Of a stretch of 61,204 nt of DNA, positions 34,696-43,099 are shown in pieces. A program made the translations under genes and the position numbers. The stretch is from CAYPIE01 sp964410665 (GTDB lineage Bacteria > Planctomycetota > Planctomycetia > Gemmatales > Gemmataceae). The stretch covers positions 1-61,204 of the forward strand of contig CAYPIE010000027.1 in assembly GCA_964410665.1 (NCBI GenBank), in the 5' to 3' direction. The notes under the pieces were generated by a model, which saw nothing but the letters and a program-made list of their open reading frames with translations, was not told the origin of the DNA and did no database searches. Positions within the stretch are counted from its first letter, which is position 1, and each line of letters begins with the position of its first letter.

Positions 34696-35760
34696 ATGAG
34701 CGAGCAAACCCCTCCCTCCCCCGATGAGACCCCCCTGGATAACCCCTCCGAGCTCCGTCGGCGGTTGATCGCTTCGGGAGGATCTACCGGCAGTTCCCCC
34801 GGCGAGCCCAAGCGGAGTTCCATCTCGTCGTTTCAACGACGCTCTGGGGATACCTCACGCTTGACGACTCCTTCTCGACGTCCGCACACGCCTGTCCCCG
34901 AAGAGGGTGACACCGATGATGGCGAAGATCCATCCCGAGGTGTCGATCAATTCCGTCGGATGCGGCGTCATGCCGCCCAACGGATGTCGGAAGAGGAGCT
35001 TCTCGAGAATGACATAACCGTGCCGATTGAGTCCATCGTTGAGGCCCAGCCCGATCCGCAGCTGGAAGCCAGCGTCCGCAAGCTCAAAAAAGAAAACAAA
35101 GAACTGCGGCAACTGCTCCAGGAAGTCAAGCAGCTGCTGGTTGAAGCCAGTGAGCAAGAAAAGACCTTCCTCGCCAATGAGCAGATGCTGCAAGAACAGC
35201 TTCAGCAGAAGGAAGAAGATTTTGACGGCATCCAAACCGAATTAGCCGAGATCAAGGCCAAAATCGAGTCCGGCGAGCTTGGAAGTCCACCGCCTCCGCC
35301 CAAAACCCGCGGTGAACTCGAAGAGTGGGCGGACGAATTAGAGAAAGAAAGTTTTAAACTCGGCCAGGAACGTCGGCAGTTTGAAGATGAGCGGTTACAG
35401 CTTCGCGAGGATGAAACCGCCCTGGAGAGCCAGATGCGCGAAATGGAACTGCAAATGGCGCGGGAGAGGGCGGCCATGGCCCGGCAAGAGACCGAACTCA
35501 AACGGCTGAGTTCCGAGATCCAGCACCAATTGGAGATGATGCAAAAAGGGGATCCTGCCCTCCGTGATATGATTTCCAAATTCCGTCAACATCATCAAGA
35601 AATTATGTCCCGCGGTGCTGGAGGCATGCACTCGTCGCAACCGAGTGGCCCGCCAATGGGCGGTCCTCCTCCGGGCGGTCCTCCTCCGGGCGGTCCCCCT
35701 CCCACCCCAAACCGGGGCAGTGGATTTTTCCGACGCCTTACCGGAGGAGATGGGAGTTAG
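34696..35760 (+). CDS. Coiled-coil protein with Pro/Gly-rich tail
   Basis: 354 residues with no signal peptide or membrane segment. Residues 1-95 are charged and disordered (many Ser, Pro, Thr). About 118-185 and 210-300 are strong coiled coil with heptad Leu/Glu/Gln patterns (KLKKENKELRQLLQEVKQLL). A PPPPPK break at about 198 divides the two coils. The tail holds GGPPPGGPPPGGPPP, encoded by a 15-bp DNA repeat at 35659-35703, and ends GSGFFRRLTGGDGS. I do not recognise a family. The layout suits a cytoskeletal, cell-division or scaffold protein that self-associates through the coil. The following membrane-protein gene starts 86 bp on in the same direction. Confidence 0.65.
   Translation: MSEQTPPSPDETPLDNPSELRRRLIASGGSTGSSPGEPKRSSISSFQRRSGDTSRLTTPSRRPHTPVPEEGDTDDGEDPSRGVDQFRRMRRHAAQRMSEEELLENDITVPIESIVEAQPDPQLEASVRKLKKENKELRQLLQEVKQLLVEASEQEKTFLANEQMLQEQLQQKEEDFDGIQTELAEIKAKIESGELGSPPPPPKTRGELEEWADELEKESFKLGQERRQFEDERLQLREDETALESQMREMELQMARERAAMARQETELKRLSSEIQHQLEMMQKGDPALRDMISKFRQHHQEIMSRGAGGMHSSQPSGPPMGGPPPGGPPPGGPPPTPNRGSGFFRRLTGGDGS
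35659..35703 (+). repeat. 15-bp coding tandem repeat (3 copies)
   Basis: Three units of GGCGGTCCTCCTCCG (the last with two C changes) encode GGPPP three times in the tail of the coiled-coil protein. In-frame slippage would change tail length. Confidence 0.8.
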
Positions 35761-35846
35761 CCGATCTTCCTCGTCAGTCCGTCTAGCACACGGTATGATC
35801 CTCTCTAGCGGATCAATCCTACGTGTTGGGCAAAACGGACGGTGGC

Positions 35847-36326
35847 ATGAGGTGTTTACGTCGCATCCTGCTTCTGCTGGCTCTGATGCTCTGGCAGGGT
35901 GGCTTCATGTTTTACGCCGGGGTGGTCGTCCCGATCGGCAGCCAGGTTCTGGGCTCCGATCTCGCACAGGGTTTTATTACCAAAGAGGTCACCGGGGCGA
36001 TGCATTGGTTTGGGCTCGCCGCCCTCCTCATCTGGGCCTGGGAGATCTGGGCCGAACCAAGGCATCGAGTACCCCGTCAAGGCGTCTGGCTCCTACTGTT
36101 GATTCTGTTGCTCGCCCAGTTCGCTCTTCGCGCGTCCATGAATCAACTGCTCGATTCTGAAGCGTTCCGGGTTATCGACCGGTCCCAGTTCTACACGCTG
36201 CACCAAACATATTTAATCTTGACCACACTACAGTGGGCGGCGGCCCTGCTCTTGCTCGGATGGACGGTACGCACCTGGACCCCTCAATCACCGGAACAGA
36301 CATCGATGGCGGAACTAAGTCCATGA
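35847..36326 (+). CDS. Small integral membrane protein of unknown function
   Basis: 159 residues with four predicted membrane helices (about 6-28, 52-70, 80-98 and 130-148). The first carries LMLWQGGFMFYAGVVVP, reminiscent of DUF4149-like membrane proteins, though I cannot confirm that family. The ATG at 35847 was chosen because it starts a basic-then-hydrophobic N-terminus; an in-frame GTG lies at 35823. Its last 43 bp overlap the convergent FAD oxidoreductase gene. Function unknown. Confidence 0.6.
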   Translation: MRCLRRILLLLALMLWQGGFMFYAGVVVPIGSQVLGSDLAQGFITKEVTGAMHWFGLAALLIWAWEIWAEPRHRVPRQGVWLLLLILLLAQFALRASMNQLLDSEAFRVIDRSQFYTLHQTYLILTTLQWAAALLLLGWTVRTWTPQSPEQTSMAELSP

Positions 36327-37279
36327 CCACTTCGCCAAGCCCCTTCGATTCGATTCCCCTGTAACCAGTCGCCTGCCACACCAAGCCGCTGGGACCTGTG
36401 CAAAAGATACCCGTCGCCGCGGGGACTTTCGGCTTGGGCATACCGCCAGCGATGCGCGCTCTGGTACACAGGATTTGGAATGGGCATCCCTAACGCATCT
36501 TGGAATGCCGTCTGGAGCGAAACGAGGATGCTCTCAGGTGAGTCCTCTAGATGTACTTGAGACCACTCCGGAGAACCATGCAGAACCCAGCAATCCAGCT
36601 GCTTCGGCCGGCCAGGCTTACTGCTATCGCGGGCCACCCAGGATAACGGGGAATCCTCGACAAAGGCCCCATCAAACGGAGCGGGAAGGGGCGACTCCCA
36701 AGCGACCAGGACACTCCAACATGGCAGCATCGACACCGGAGCCACTTGCAGCTGCAACTCGGGAAGTTGACCCAGCCGTGCCGCCGACTGAGGCGCGGGC
36801 AGCGCAAGCACCAGCCATGCATAGTCACCCCAGCAGTTCCCTGCGTTATCGATCAGTTGCCACCCGTCCGCGCGCTGAGTAAAAGACACAATCTCTGTTT
36901 CCGAGTGCACCAGCAAGTCTTGGGCGAGGTGCGTGGCGATCTGGGCCATGCTCGGCGTACCGACATAACAAATCCGGTCGGAGTCGCGCGGACGGGTTTG
37001 GCCGTCTTGCAGTTGCACGATCCGGCCTTGCCAAGGGGCTACCACACCCCGTGCATGCCAATCCGCGACGATCGGCTGAAAAGTGGCTGTTTTGACCGTG
37101 AAATATTGCGCGCCATGATCGAATTGCACCCCAGTTCGTGACTGGCGACTACACGCACGTCCTCCAGGTCGCCGTCCCTTGTCGAATAGGGTCACCGACC
37201 ATCCGGCCGCGCGTAGTCGCTGTGCACAGCTCAGGCCTGCGATCCCCGCGCCCACGATGGCGATTGTGGATGTTTCCAA
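36284..37279 (-). CDS. FAD-dependent amine-oxidase/renalase-like oxidoreductase
   Basis: 331 residues. The N-terminus has the dinucleotide-binding GAGIAGLSCAQRLRAAG motif, then FDKGRRPGGRA and FDHGAQYF, the pattern of the bacterial NAD/FAD-binding oxidoreductases near renalase and amine oxidase. A C-terminal flavin-contact region reads GVAGDWLQGNRIEGAWRSG. It is soluble and its substrate is unknown. A long in-frame extension upstream exists, but AAGGAGG lies five bases before a TTG at 37279, and starting there puts the Rossmann motif at residue 8, the usual place. The 3' end overlaps the convergent membrane-protein gene by 43 bp. Confidence 0.83.
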   Translation of the reverse strand: METSTIAIVGAGIAGLSCAQRLRAAGWSVTLFDKGRRPGGRACSRQSRTGVQFDHGAQYFTVKTATFQPIVADWHARGVVAPWQGRIVQLQDGQTRPRDSDRICYVGTPSMAQIATHLAQDLLVHSETEIVSFTQRADGWQLIDNAGNCWGDYAWLVLALPAPQSAARLGQLPELQLQVAPVSMLPCWSVLVAWESPLPAPFDGAFVEDSPLSWVARDSSKPGRPKQLDCWVLHGSPEWSQVHLEDSPESILVSLQTAFQDALGMPIPNPVYQSAHRWRYAQAESPRGDGYLLHRSQRLGVAGDWLQGNRIEGAWRSGHGLSSAIDVCSGD

Positions 37280-37284
37280 TGATT

Positions 37285-37291
37285 CCTCCTT
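37285..37291 (-). promoter_or_regulatory. Strong ribosome binding site fixing a second TTG start
   Basis: AAGGAGG on the minus strand, five bases upstream of TTG 37279, the same spacing as at the DEAD-box helicase. It decides the start of the FAD oxidoreductase. Confidence 0.75.
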
Positions 37292-37426
37292 CCCCTGGAT
37301 CGGGCTTGGTGCAAGCATGCTGTTCTTATCGTAGGCCAGCATGGGAGATGGCAACCAAGCCGATTGGAACTCACTAGGAGGAAGCATCCTAGAAAACGGC
37401 TTCGAAACAGGTCGCAGATTTTCTCA

Positions 37427-37455
37427 TTGAACCTTCATTTATTACGGATTACGAT
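37427..37455 (+). promoter_or_regulatory. Candidate sigma-70 promoter for the DUF1501 gene
   Basis: TTGAAC (37427-37432) and TACGAT (37450-37455) separated by exactly 17 bp, each matching four of six consensus bases, in an AT-rich patch 112 bp before the DUF1501 start. Confidence 0.4.
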
Positions 37456-37566
37456 TTGACTGGTTTCCACATACGGATCCGAGGTAGTCCCCGATCCCAT
37501 CTGCTTCCCTGGCGGATCGCGGGGGATCCCGGTATCGCCGATTGTTCTACAGGATGGACTCACCGA

Positions 37567-38874
37567 ATGCTGCACATTCCTAGCACCACACGGCACCGGA
37601 ACTGCGCGGGCCAATCCCGCCGCGATTTCCTCCAAATTGGCACGCTCGGGATGACCGGGCTATTGCTCCCTGATCTGCTACGTCTGCGTGCTCAGGCCGC
37701 GGACTCCGGTCTTACCTCCAAGCAAACCTCGGTCGTCTGGCTGTGGCTCGGCGGGGGCCCCACCCATGTCGAAACCTTCGATCCCAAGATGGATGCTCCC
37801 AAGGAGTATCGCAGCACGGTTGGTGCGGTCAAAACGGTCATCCCGGGGATCGAACTGGGGGGAGTGTTCCCGAATCTTGCTCAGGTCACCGACAAGCTGG
37901 CGATCGTTCGCTCGTTTACACACACGAACTCCGGTCATGGCGGGGGCACCCACTGGGTGATGACCGGCTATGACTTCCCGCCGGCCGACAATGGCCAAGC
38001 GCCGATTAAACCCAGCCTGGGTTCGATTTTGGCCCGTCATCGCGGTGCCAACAACCCCTCCACCGGACTGCCAAGCTACATTCGCTTAAATAGCATACTT
38101 GGCGATGGGCCGGCGTGGTTGGGGGCCCCCTATGCCCCGTTCGATGTGGGTGGCCAGGCGCGGCAAAACATGAATCTGCAAGTTGCCGTCGAACACTTGC
38201 AGGATCGCCGCCGGCTGCTAAACCGCTTCGATACCATGAATCGAAATATCGACAAATCAGGACTAATAGATGGGCTAGACAGCTTTGAAACCCAGGCGTT
38301 TGACTTGATTATGAGTCGAGCGCGCGAGGTGTTTGACCTCAAACGCGAAGATCCGCGGACGCGTGATCGCTACGGCAAGGGTCTGGGGGAGAAGATGCTC
38401 TTGGCTCGTCGACTGTGTGAGTCCGGGGTTGGCTTTGTCACCATCCATCATGGCGGATGGGATATGCATGGGAACATCGCCAACGCGATGAAAACTCGGG
38501 GTGGCGAAGTCGATAAGGCAGTGCATGCGTTTATCGAGGACACCGCTAACCGCGGCCTCGACCAGGATCTATTGCTGGTCATCACGGGTGAATTTGGCCG
38601 CACTCCACGGGTCAACGGCAATGCAGGTCGCGACCATTGGGCTCCATTGTCCACCTTAGCCTTTGCCGGGGGTGGACTACGCATGGGTCAAACCATCGGC
38701 GAATCGACCTCCAAGGCGGAGTCCGCCAAATCGAACCCCATTTCGCCGCAGGATCTGATGGCGACGGTGTTCCACGTTCTGGGTATCCCCCAGGATCTCC
38801 ACTATCAGGACCCAACGGGACGTCCAGTCCCGATGATCGATGGCGGTCAGCCGATCACCGAGCTTATTGGTTAG
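37567..38874 (+). CDS. DUF1501 protein with Tat signal
   Basis: 435 residues. The N-terminus contains S-R-R-D-F-L followed by a hydrophobic stretch (GTLGMTGLLLPDLL), a twin-arginine signal, so it folds before export to the periplasm. The body shows the DUF1501 pattern: VVWLWLGGGPTHVETFDPK, RSFTHTNSGHGGGTHWVMTG, VTIHHGGWDMHGN and LVITGEFGRTPRVN, with conserved His and Asp residues reminiscent of the alkaline-phosphatase/sulfatase superfamily. DUF1501 genes are very abundant in planctomycetes and usually paired with a DUF1553/DUF1549 cytochrome-like gene; no such partner is here. Substrate unknown. The longer frame from 37456 is rejected because the signal starts at 37567. Confidence 0.93.
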   Translation: MLHIPSTTRHRNCAGQSRRDFLQIGTLGMTGLLLPDLLRLRAQAADSGLTSKQTSVVWLWLGGGPTHVETFDPKMDAPKEYRSTVGAVKTVIPGIELGGVFPNLAQVTDKLAIVRSFTHTNSGHGGGTHWVMTGYDFPPADNGQAPIKPSLGSILARHRGANNPSTGLPSYIRLNSILGDGPAWLGAPYAPFDVGGQARQNMNLQVAVEHLQDRRRLLNRFDTMNRNIDKSGLIDGLDSFETQAFDLIMSRAREVFDLKREDPRTRDRYGKGLGEKMLLARRLCESGVGFVTIHHGGWDMHGNIANAMKTRGGEVDKAVHAFIEDTANRGLDQDLLLVITGEFGRTPRVNGNAGRDHWAPLSTLAFAGGGLRMGQTIGESTSKAESAKSNPISPQDLMATVFHVLGIPQDLHYQDPTGRPVPMIDGGQPITELIG

Positions 38875-38887
38875 CCCCTAGAACGCG

Positions 38888-38914
38888 AAGACCCGGATGG
38901 TTGGTCCGGGTCTT
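38888..38914. terminator. Perfect hairpin terminator between convergent genes
   Basis: AAGACCCGGA paired with TCCGGGTCTT (10-bp perfect stem, 7-nt loop), 14 bp after the DUF1501 stop, followed on the plus strand by GGTTTAAAG. It probably serves the DUF1501 gene, and possibly the convergent kinase gene too. Confidence 0.7.
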
Positions 38915-38988
38915 GGTTTAAAGCATTCACCAGATCGCAGTGCAAGCGCCTCGACCGCTTCAAGGCCAGGTCGTGGATGCTGTCGGGC

Positions 38989-40572
38989 TCAGAATAGGAA
39001 CATGGAGGCCGCGAAGTAGGCCAAACCGACCAGGGCGATGGTACCGATCAGGAGTCCGGTCTGGCCCAGTTGCAATCGTGGTCCACGATCTTCTGGGACC
39101 CACCCACCAGGTCCTTGATGCACATCCCATTGGGGGGCATAAGGAGTATTCGCATGGCTCGAATGCACGTCCGGTATCGGGGGAACCGGAGCGTGCATCG
39201 AGCCATGCGCCATGGGCCGCCCAGTCGGCACTGCCTGGGCAGGCATGTTTGGCGGCGCCATCGCGGCTTGCGAAGAGATGCCGGGTTGCATGGCCCCGGG
39301 AGTATAACCACCCCCCGGCGTCATGCGACCCGGTGCTTGCCCCGGCATGGGAGCCTGTGCAGGCAGTGCTGGCGCTTCAAAGTCGGCCATGGATCGACGG
39401 GGCGACATACCGTTGGCGGGCGTGGCGTGGTTGGGGATTGCATGTGAAGGTGTTGCATACTGGGCCAACCGGCTGCCCTCCATTCCACCCGATAGTTGTC
39501 GTGTGGCAGCTGGCTTGGCACTGGGCTGAGCCATGGTGGCATGTCCGGCCAGAGGCTCGAGCAGCTCCACGACCTCATCAGCTCCGGTGAAGCGGCCATC
39601 GGTAGCTTTGTGCATCAACCGTTCGATGATGGCAATTAACGATTCGGGTGCATCGGGGCACAATTGCCGCAGATCTTCGGGCTGCTTGGACTGATGCGCC
39701 ATCATTTTTTCCACTGCCGAACCTTCGGGGAATGGAAAACGCCCGGCCAAGCAGAAATACAGTGTACATCCGAGGCTGTACTGGTCGCCGGCTGGGGTTC
39801 GATTCGTCGGCTCGATGATCGATTCTGGAGCGCAACAGTCCAGCCCGCTGGTCAAGCTATTGGAGGAGGACATGGTATCGACTAGCGACTCGCCTTCATT
39901 CTCAACGAGCAGCGAGCCAATCCCGAAGTCCAGGATGCGCGCTTGCTGGTCATGCCCAACCATCACATTGGACGGTTTGAGCAGCCCATGAAACAACCCA
40001 TGTTGATGGCAGATGTTCAAGCCCTGGGCGATCTGCAAACCGACTAGCGCCGTTTGCTCGGGCGTCAATTGGCCCTGGGTCTGCACCAGGGATTCTAAGG
40101 TTTCCCCTTCGACCAGCGGCCAGACGAGATAGTGCAAACCGCCCGAAGTGCCAACATCGGTGAACGGCACCACGGCCGGATGGTTGAAGCTGGTAAACGA
40201 GCGCACCTGTCGCCGGGCTAAGCGAACATTCCACATACTTCGACGAGGCAATACCTTGACCGCATAAAACTGGTTATCGGTCCGTGACATCGACTGATAA
40301 ACCTGGCCCATGCTGCCCGCACCGATCGAGTCGATCAAGACATAAGGTCCCAGAACCAGTCCCTGCGTTTTCCCATTCAGAATCCGATCCGCTTGGTATT
40401 CGCTGAGAATATCTTGACTGATCAGATATTGGGCCAGGGCATAGGGTTCAGCCCGGGGATTGTGCTTGAGAAACTCGCCCACCACCTGATCCAATTGTCC
40501 CCGGTCAATCAGGCCACTACGCTGCAAATCCCATACAAACCATTCACAAGCGCCAAGATCGCTCGTCACCAT
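38989..40572 (-). CDS. Membrane-tethered Ser/Thr protein kinase-like protein, probable pseudokinase
   Basis: 527 residues. Residues 1-70 match the planctomycete segment seen before many of their kinases. The kinase fold runs from about 76 to 345, with glycine loop GAGSMGQV (84-91), the ATP-binding lysine K106 in YAVKVL, D215-F-G and APE 248-250. The catalytic loop, however, reads H195-G-L-L-K-P-S-N instead of HRDLKPxN, so the catalytic aspartate is leucine. The helix-C glutamate also appears to be glutamine (Q122). A Pro/Met/Ala-rich linker (350-495) leads to a C-terminal membrane anchor (LLIGTIALVGLAYFAASMF). The DNA at this site is unambiguous (GGG CTG CTC). It is likely a binding or scaffold protein rather than an enzyme. 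An AAAGGA site precedes the start. Confidence 0.85.
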   Translation of the reverse strand: MVTSDLGACEWFVWDLQRSGLIDRGQLDQVVGEFLKHNPRAEPYALAQYLISQDILSEYQADRILNGKTQGLVLGPYVLIDSIGAGSMGQVYQSMSRTDNQFYAVKVLPRRSMWNVRLARRQVRSFTSFNHPAVVPFTDVGTSGGLHYLVWPLVEGETLESLVQTQGQLTPEQTALVGLQIAQGLNICHQHGLFHGLLKPSNVMVGHDQQARILDFGIGSLLVENEGESLVDTMSSSNSLTSGLDCCAPESIIEPTNRTPAGDQYSLGCTLYFCLAGRFPFPEGSAVEKMMAHQSKQPEDLRQLCPDAPESLIAIIERLMHKATDGRFTGADEVVELLEPLAGHATMAQPSAKPAATRQLSGGMEGSRLAQYATPSHAIPNHATPANGMSPRRSMADFEAPALPAQAPMPGQAPGRMTPGGGYTPGAMQPGISSQAAMAPPNMPAQAVPTGRPMAHGSMHAPVPPIPDVHSSHANTPYAPQWDVHQGPGGWVPEDRGPRLQLGQTGLLIGTIALVGLAYFAASMFLF

Positions 40573-40849
40573 GAGAACAATCCTTTTTGGACTCGGGGTT
40601 CGAGTTCAAGTTTGGGGTTGAGGAACGACCCTAACCGGCCTGGTCAGGAGGTAGAGTGAGGACTGCCCATCACCCCACCACCGCATTCCGAAGGTGTGCC
40701 GTTATCACAACCTAGAACGCGTCTGAACCCTGTCAAACCACGGGGACAGAGTTTTCCTCCAACGCCGGAGTTGCTATGGTGAGACATCTCCTGCGTGGCA
40801 AAACACACGCAGATCAGGAACGGAACGGGCCACAGCGGGCGGGGTAGGC

Positions 40850-42967
40850 ATGTCGATTGAGCAATATTCACCATGTTTGTGTGGCAGTGGAAAAAAGTTC
40901 AAATGGTGTTGTCAGCCATTGATTCCGATCGTCGAGAAAGCCTTCAGTCTGCATGAGCGGGGTCAACATGAAGCGGCCCTTCGGACGCTCCAAGAAGGCT
41001 TTCGCCCTCATACCAGCAATCCCCAGGCGTGGGCCTATCAAGCGCAATTTCTCATCAGTATCGGTCGGCTCGATGAGGCCGATCAAGCCCTCGACCAGGC
41101 CTTTGCGATCGACCCGAATCACCCCTTTGCCCTCATGCTCCGCGGCATGCTCCGTGAGCAGGAACGCGAACCCGTTGGGGCCTTGCTGCTGTTTCGCAAA
41201 GCTGCCGAGTCGTATGACCCCCAAGCACACGAGCAACTCGCCGAGTTGTATGCCCACATTGCCCGGACCGAGTTTACGCTCAATAAACCGATTGCCACTC
41301 GTTACGCTCTGGAACGGGCCATCGAGCATAGCCCGACCCAGGATGAGTTACGTCAGAATTATCAACAGCTTTTTGAGCAACCTGGTCGCTTACCAGATGT
41401 GGCTCGGCGCGGCTATACCCTACGCCAGCCGCGTGCGGCATTGACCACGGACGCTGCGACCGCGTGGGAGCAGGCGTTGGCCCAGAGCAGCAAGCTGGCT
41501 CCACTGGGCCAGCAACGTTCCGCATTTGAATTCTTAACCAGCCGTTACCCCGAAGATGCCGCCGCTTGGTACAACCTCGGACTGATTTGGGCCTGGTTGG
41601 GCGAACATCCTCAGGCGTTGGATGCTTTCCACCGCTCGGTCGAACTCGATGGGGAGGAGGCAACCGCCGCCGAAACGGTGGCGATGTGTGAAGTGCTCCG
41701 CTGTGGTCGCGGCATGGAGCAACAGAGCGACTACCGGGATTTGCGGGTGGTCTTTCGCATGCGCGACTGGGAAGGCTTGACCCAGCTGATCCAGGAGTGG
41801 TCGCAATCCGAACGGGTGCTGTTAACCCAAGCCAACCGTGAGATGCCCTTGGTCGAAGGGCTGATTTTAGAAAGCCCTTCCGAGCTGGTACTCACCGGGA
41901 GCAAGCCGCCCATGCGGCTTGGGGCCTACTTTCTAGCCATTCGCGATGTCTTAAGCCTTACCCATCCGCGTCAGGATATGGTGGATCGCATCACCCAAGA
42001 AGTTCAGGACAAAATTGGCATGTCCTTGACCGATCCCCATCGGGAGATCGGACCCATCCGTTTTCATGATGTTGTCATCGAAGCGGTGATCTTTCCCACG
42101 GCCAACACCAGTCCGCTCGAAGCCGAGCTACAGGCAAAGCAGGTTTCCGAGAACTACTTTGAAACGGTCTGGTACCATCGCCCACTCAAGTCGCTCGCCG
42201 GGCTTTCCCCGCGTGATCAATCCGCCAATCCAGGTGCCCGCAGCAAACTGCGTGGCCTAGTGCAATTCCTCGAGGATTGTTATGCCTTGACCTTACGGAA
42301 TCCCGAAACGGGAGAGATGCAGGCGAATGGGTATAATTTCGATCGGCTTCGCACCAAGCTTGGGCTTTCAAGCACCGTCGAAGTGCCCAGTGGTGCCAAA
42401 CAACCGATCAGCGAGTTCGGACCGGACGAGCTGGCGGCGCTGTCTTCCGAGGAACTAAGCGAGCAAGAACTTGAGGAGGCCTTTCAACGAAGCCTTCGCC
42501 TGGATGACCGCGCACAGGCCGACCGTTTCGCAGAGGTACTGATTGCCCGCCCCGTATCTGCCGAGCATTCTGAGCGATATCGCTATTTCAGCCACCTAAT
42601 GCAATCGGCACAACAGAACGGCGATTTGGATCGTGTCGAAGCCTTGATCGAGGCTGGAGAGAAGGTGGATCAACTGCACCAACAAAGCAAGCATGCCCTG
42701 GATTACAGCATTCGCCGCGGCCAGTTATTGGCCAAACGCGGGGCAGCCGAACAGGCGTACTCCTCGTTCCAAGCTACTCTGGCTAGCGATCCCGAGGATC
42801 TCAGGCACTACGGGACCGCAAGTGAAACTATGCTGAGTCTCCGGAATGGCAACGGGGCATTAGCATTTGCCGAGCAGGGATTGGCGGCAGCCCGGCAACA
42901 AAACAATCGAGATTCCGAAGGTTACTTTCTGGAATTGATCGAGGCGGCCAAGCGGCAAATGGGCTGA
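40850..42967 (+). CDS. SEC-C motif protein with TPR repeats
   Basis: 705 residues. The N-terminus holds a SEC-C zinc motif, C9-L-C-G-S-G-K-K-F-K-W-C-C21, the same module found at the C-terminus of SecA, where it binds SecB and ribosomes. TPR helices follow (EKAFSLHERGQHEAALRTL; RLDEADQALDQAFAIDPNHP; AAAWYNLGLIWAWLGEHPQAL), with more towards the C-terminus (QAYSSFQATLASDPED). The middle (about 330-500) has no recognisable domain. It lacks a signal peptide, so it is cytoplasmic. A role in protein or ribosome quality control is inferred from the motif only. It is divergent from the pseudokinase gene with 277 bp between them. Confidence 0.82.
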   Translation: MSIEQYSPCLCGSGKKFKWCCQPLIPIVEKAFSLHERGQHEAALRTLQEGFRPHTSNPQAWAYQAQFLISIGRLDEADQALDQAFAIDPNHPFALMLRGMLREQEREPVGALLLFRKAAESYDPQAHEQLAELYAHIARTEFTLNKPIATRYALERAIEHSPTQDELRQNYQQLFEQPGRLPDVARRGYTLRQPRAALTTDAATAWEQALAQSSKLAPLGQQRSAFEFLTSRYPEDAAAWYNLGLIWAWLGEHPQALDAFHRSVELDGEEATAAETVAMCEVLRCGRGMEQQSDYRDLRVVFRMRDWEGLTQLIQEWSQSERVLLTQANREMPLVEGLILESPSELVLTGSKPPMRLGAYFLAIRDVLSLTHPRQDMVDRITQEVQDKIGMSLTDPHREIGPIRFHDVVIEAVIFPTANTSPLEAELQAKQVSENYFETVWYHRPLKSLAGLSPRDQSANPGARSKLRGLVQFLEDCYALTLRNPETGEMQANGYNFDRLRTKLGLSSTVEVPSGAKQPISEFGPDELAALSSEELSEQELEEAFQRSLRLDDRAQADRFAEVLIARPVSAEHSERYRYFSHLMQSAQQNGDLDRVEALIEAGEKVDQLHQQSKHALDYSIRRGQLLAKRGAAEQAYSSFQATLASDPEDLRHYGTASETMLSLRNGNGALAFAEQGLAAARQQNNRDSEGYFLELIEAAKRQMG

Positions 42968-43099
42968 AAGTTCTCAGCGATCTCGGACCATTGCACCGGC
43001 TGCTCCACAGCGTGGACTCCCACGGGATTCATCCGGGATCATCCAGCCTGGTTGTGCAACCATCCCTCCCCTTCGTGGACGGCCAATCGGACGTGACGG

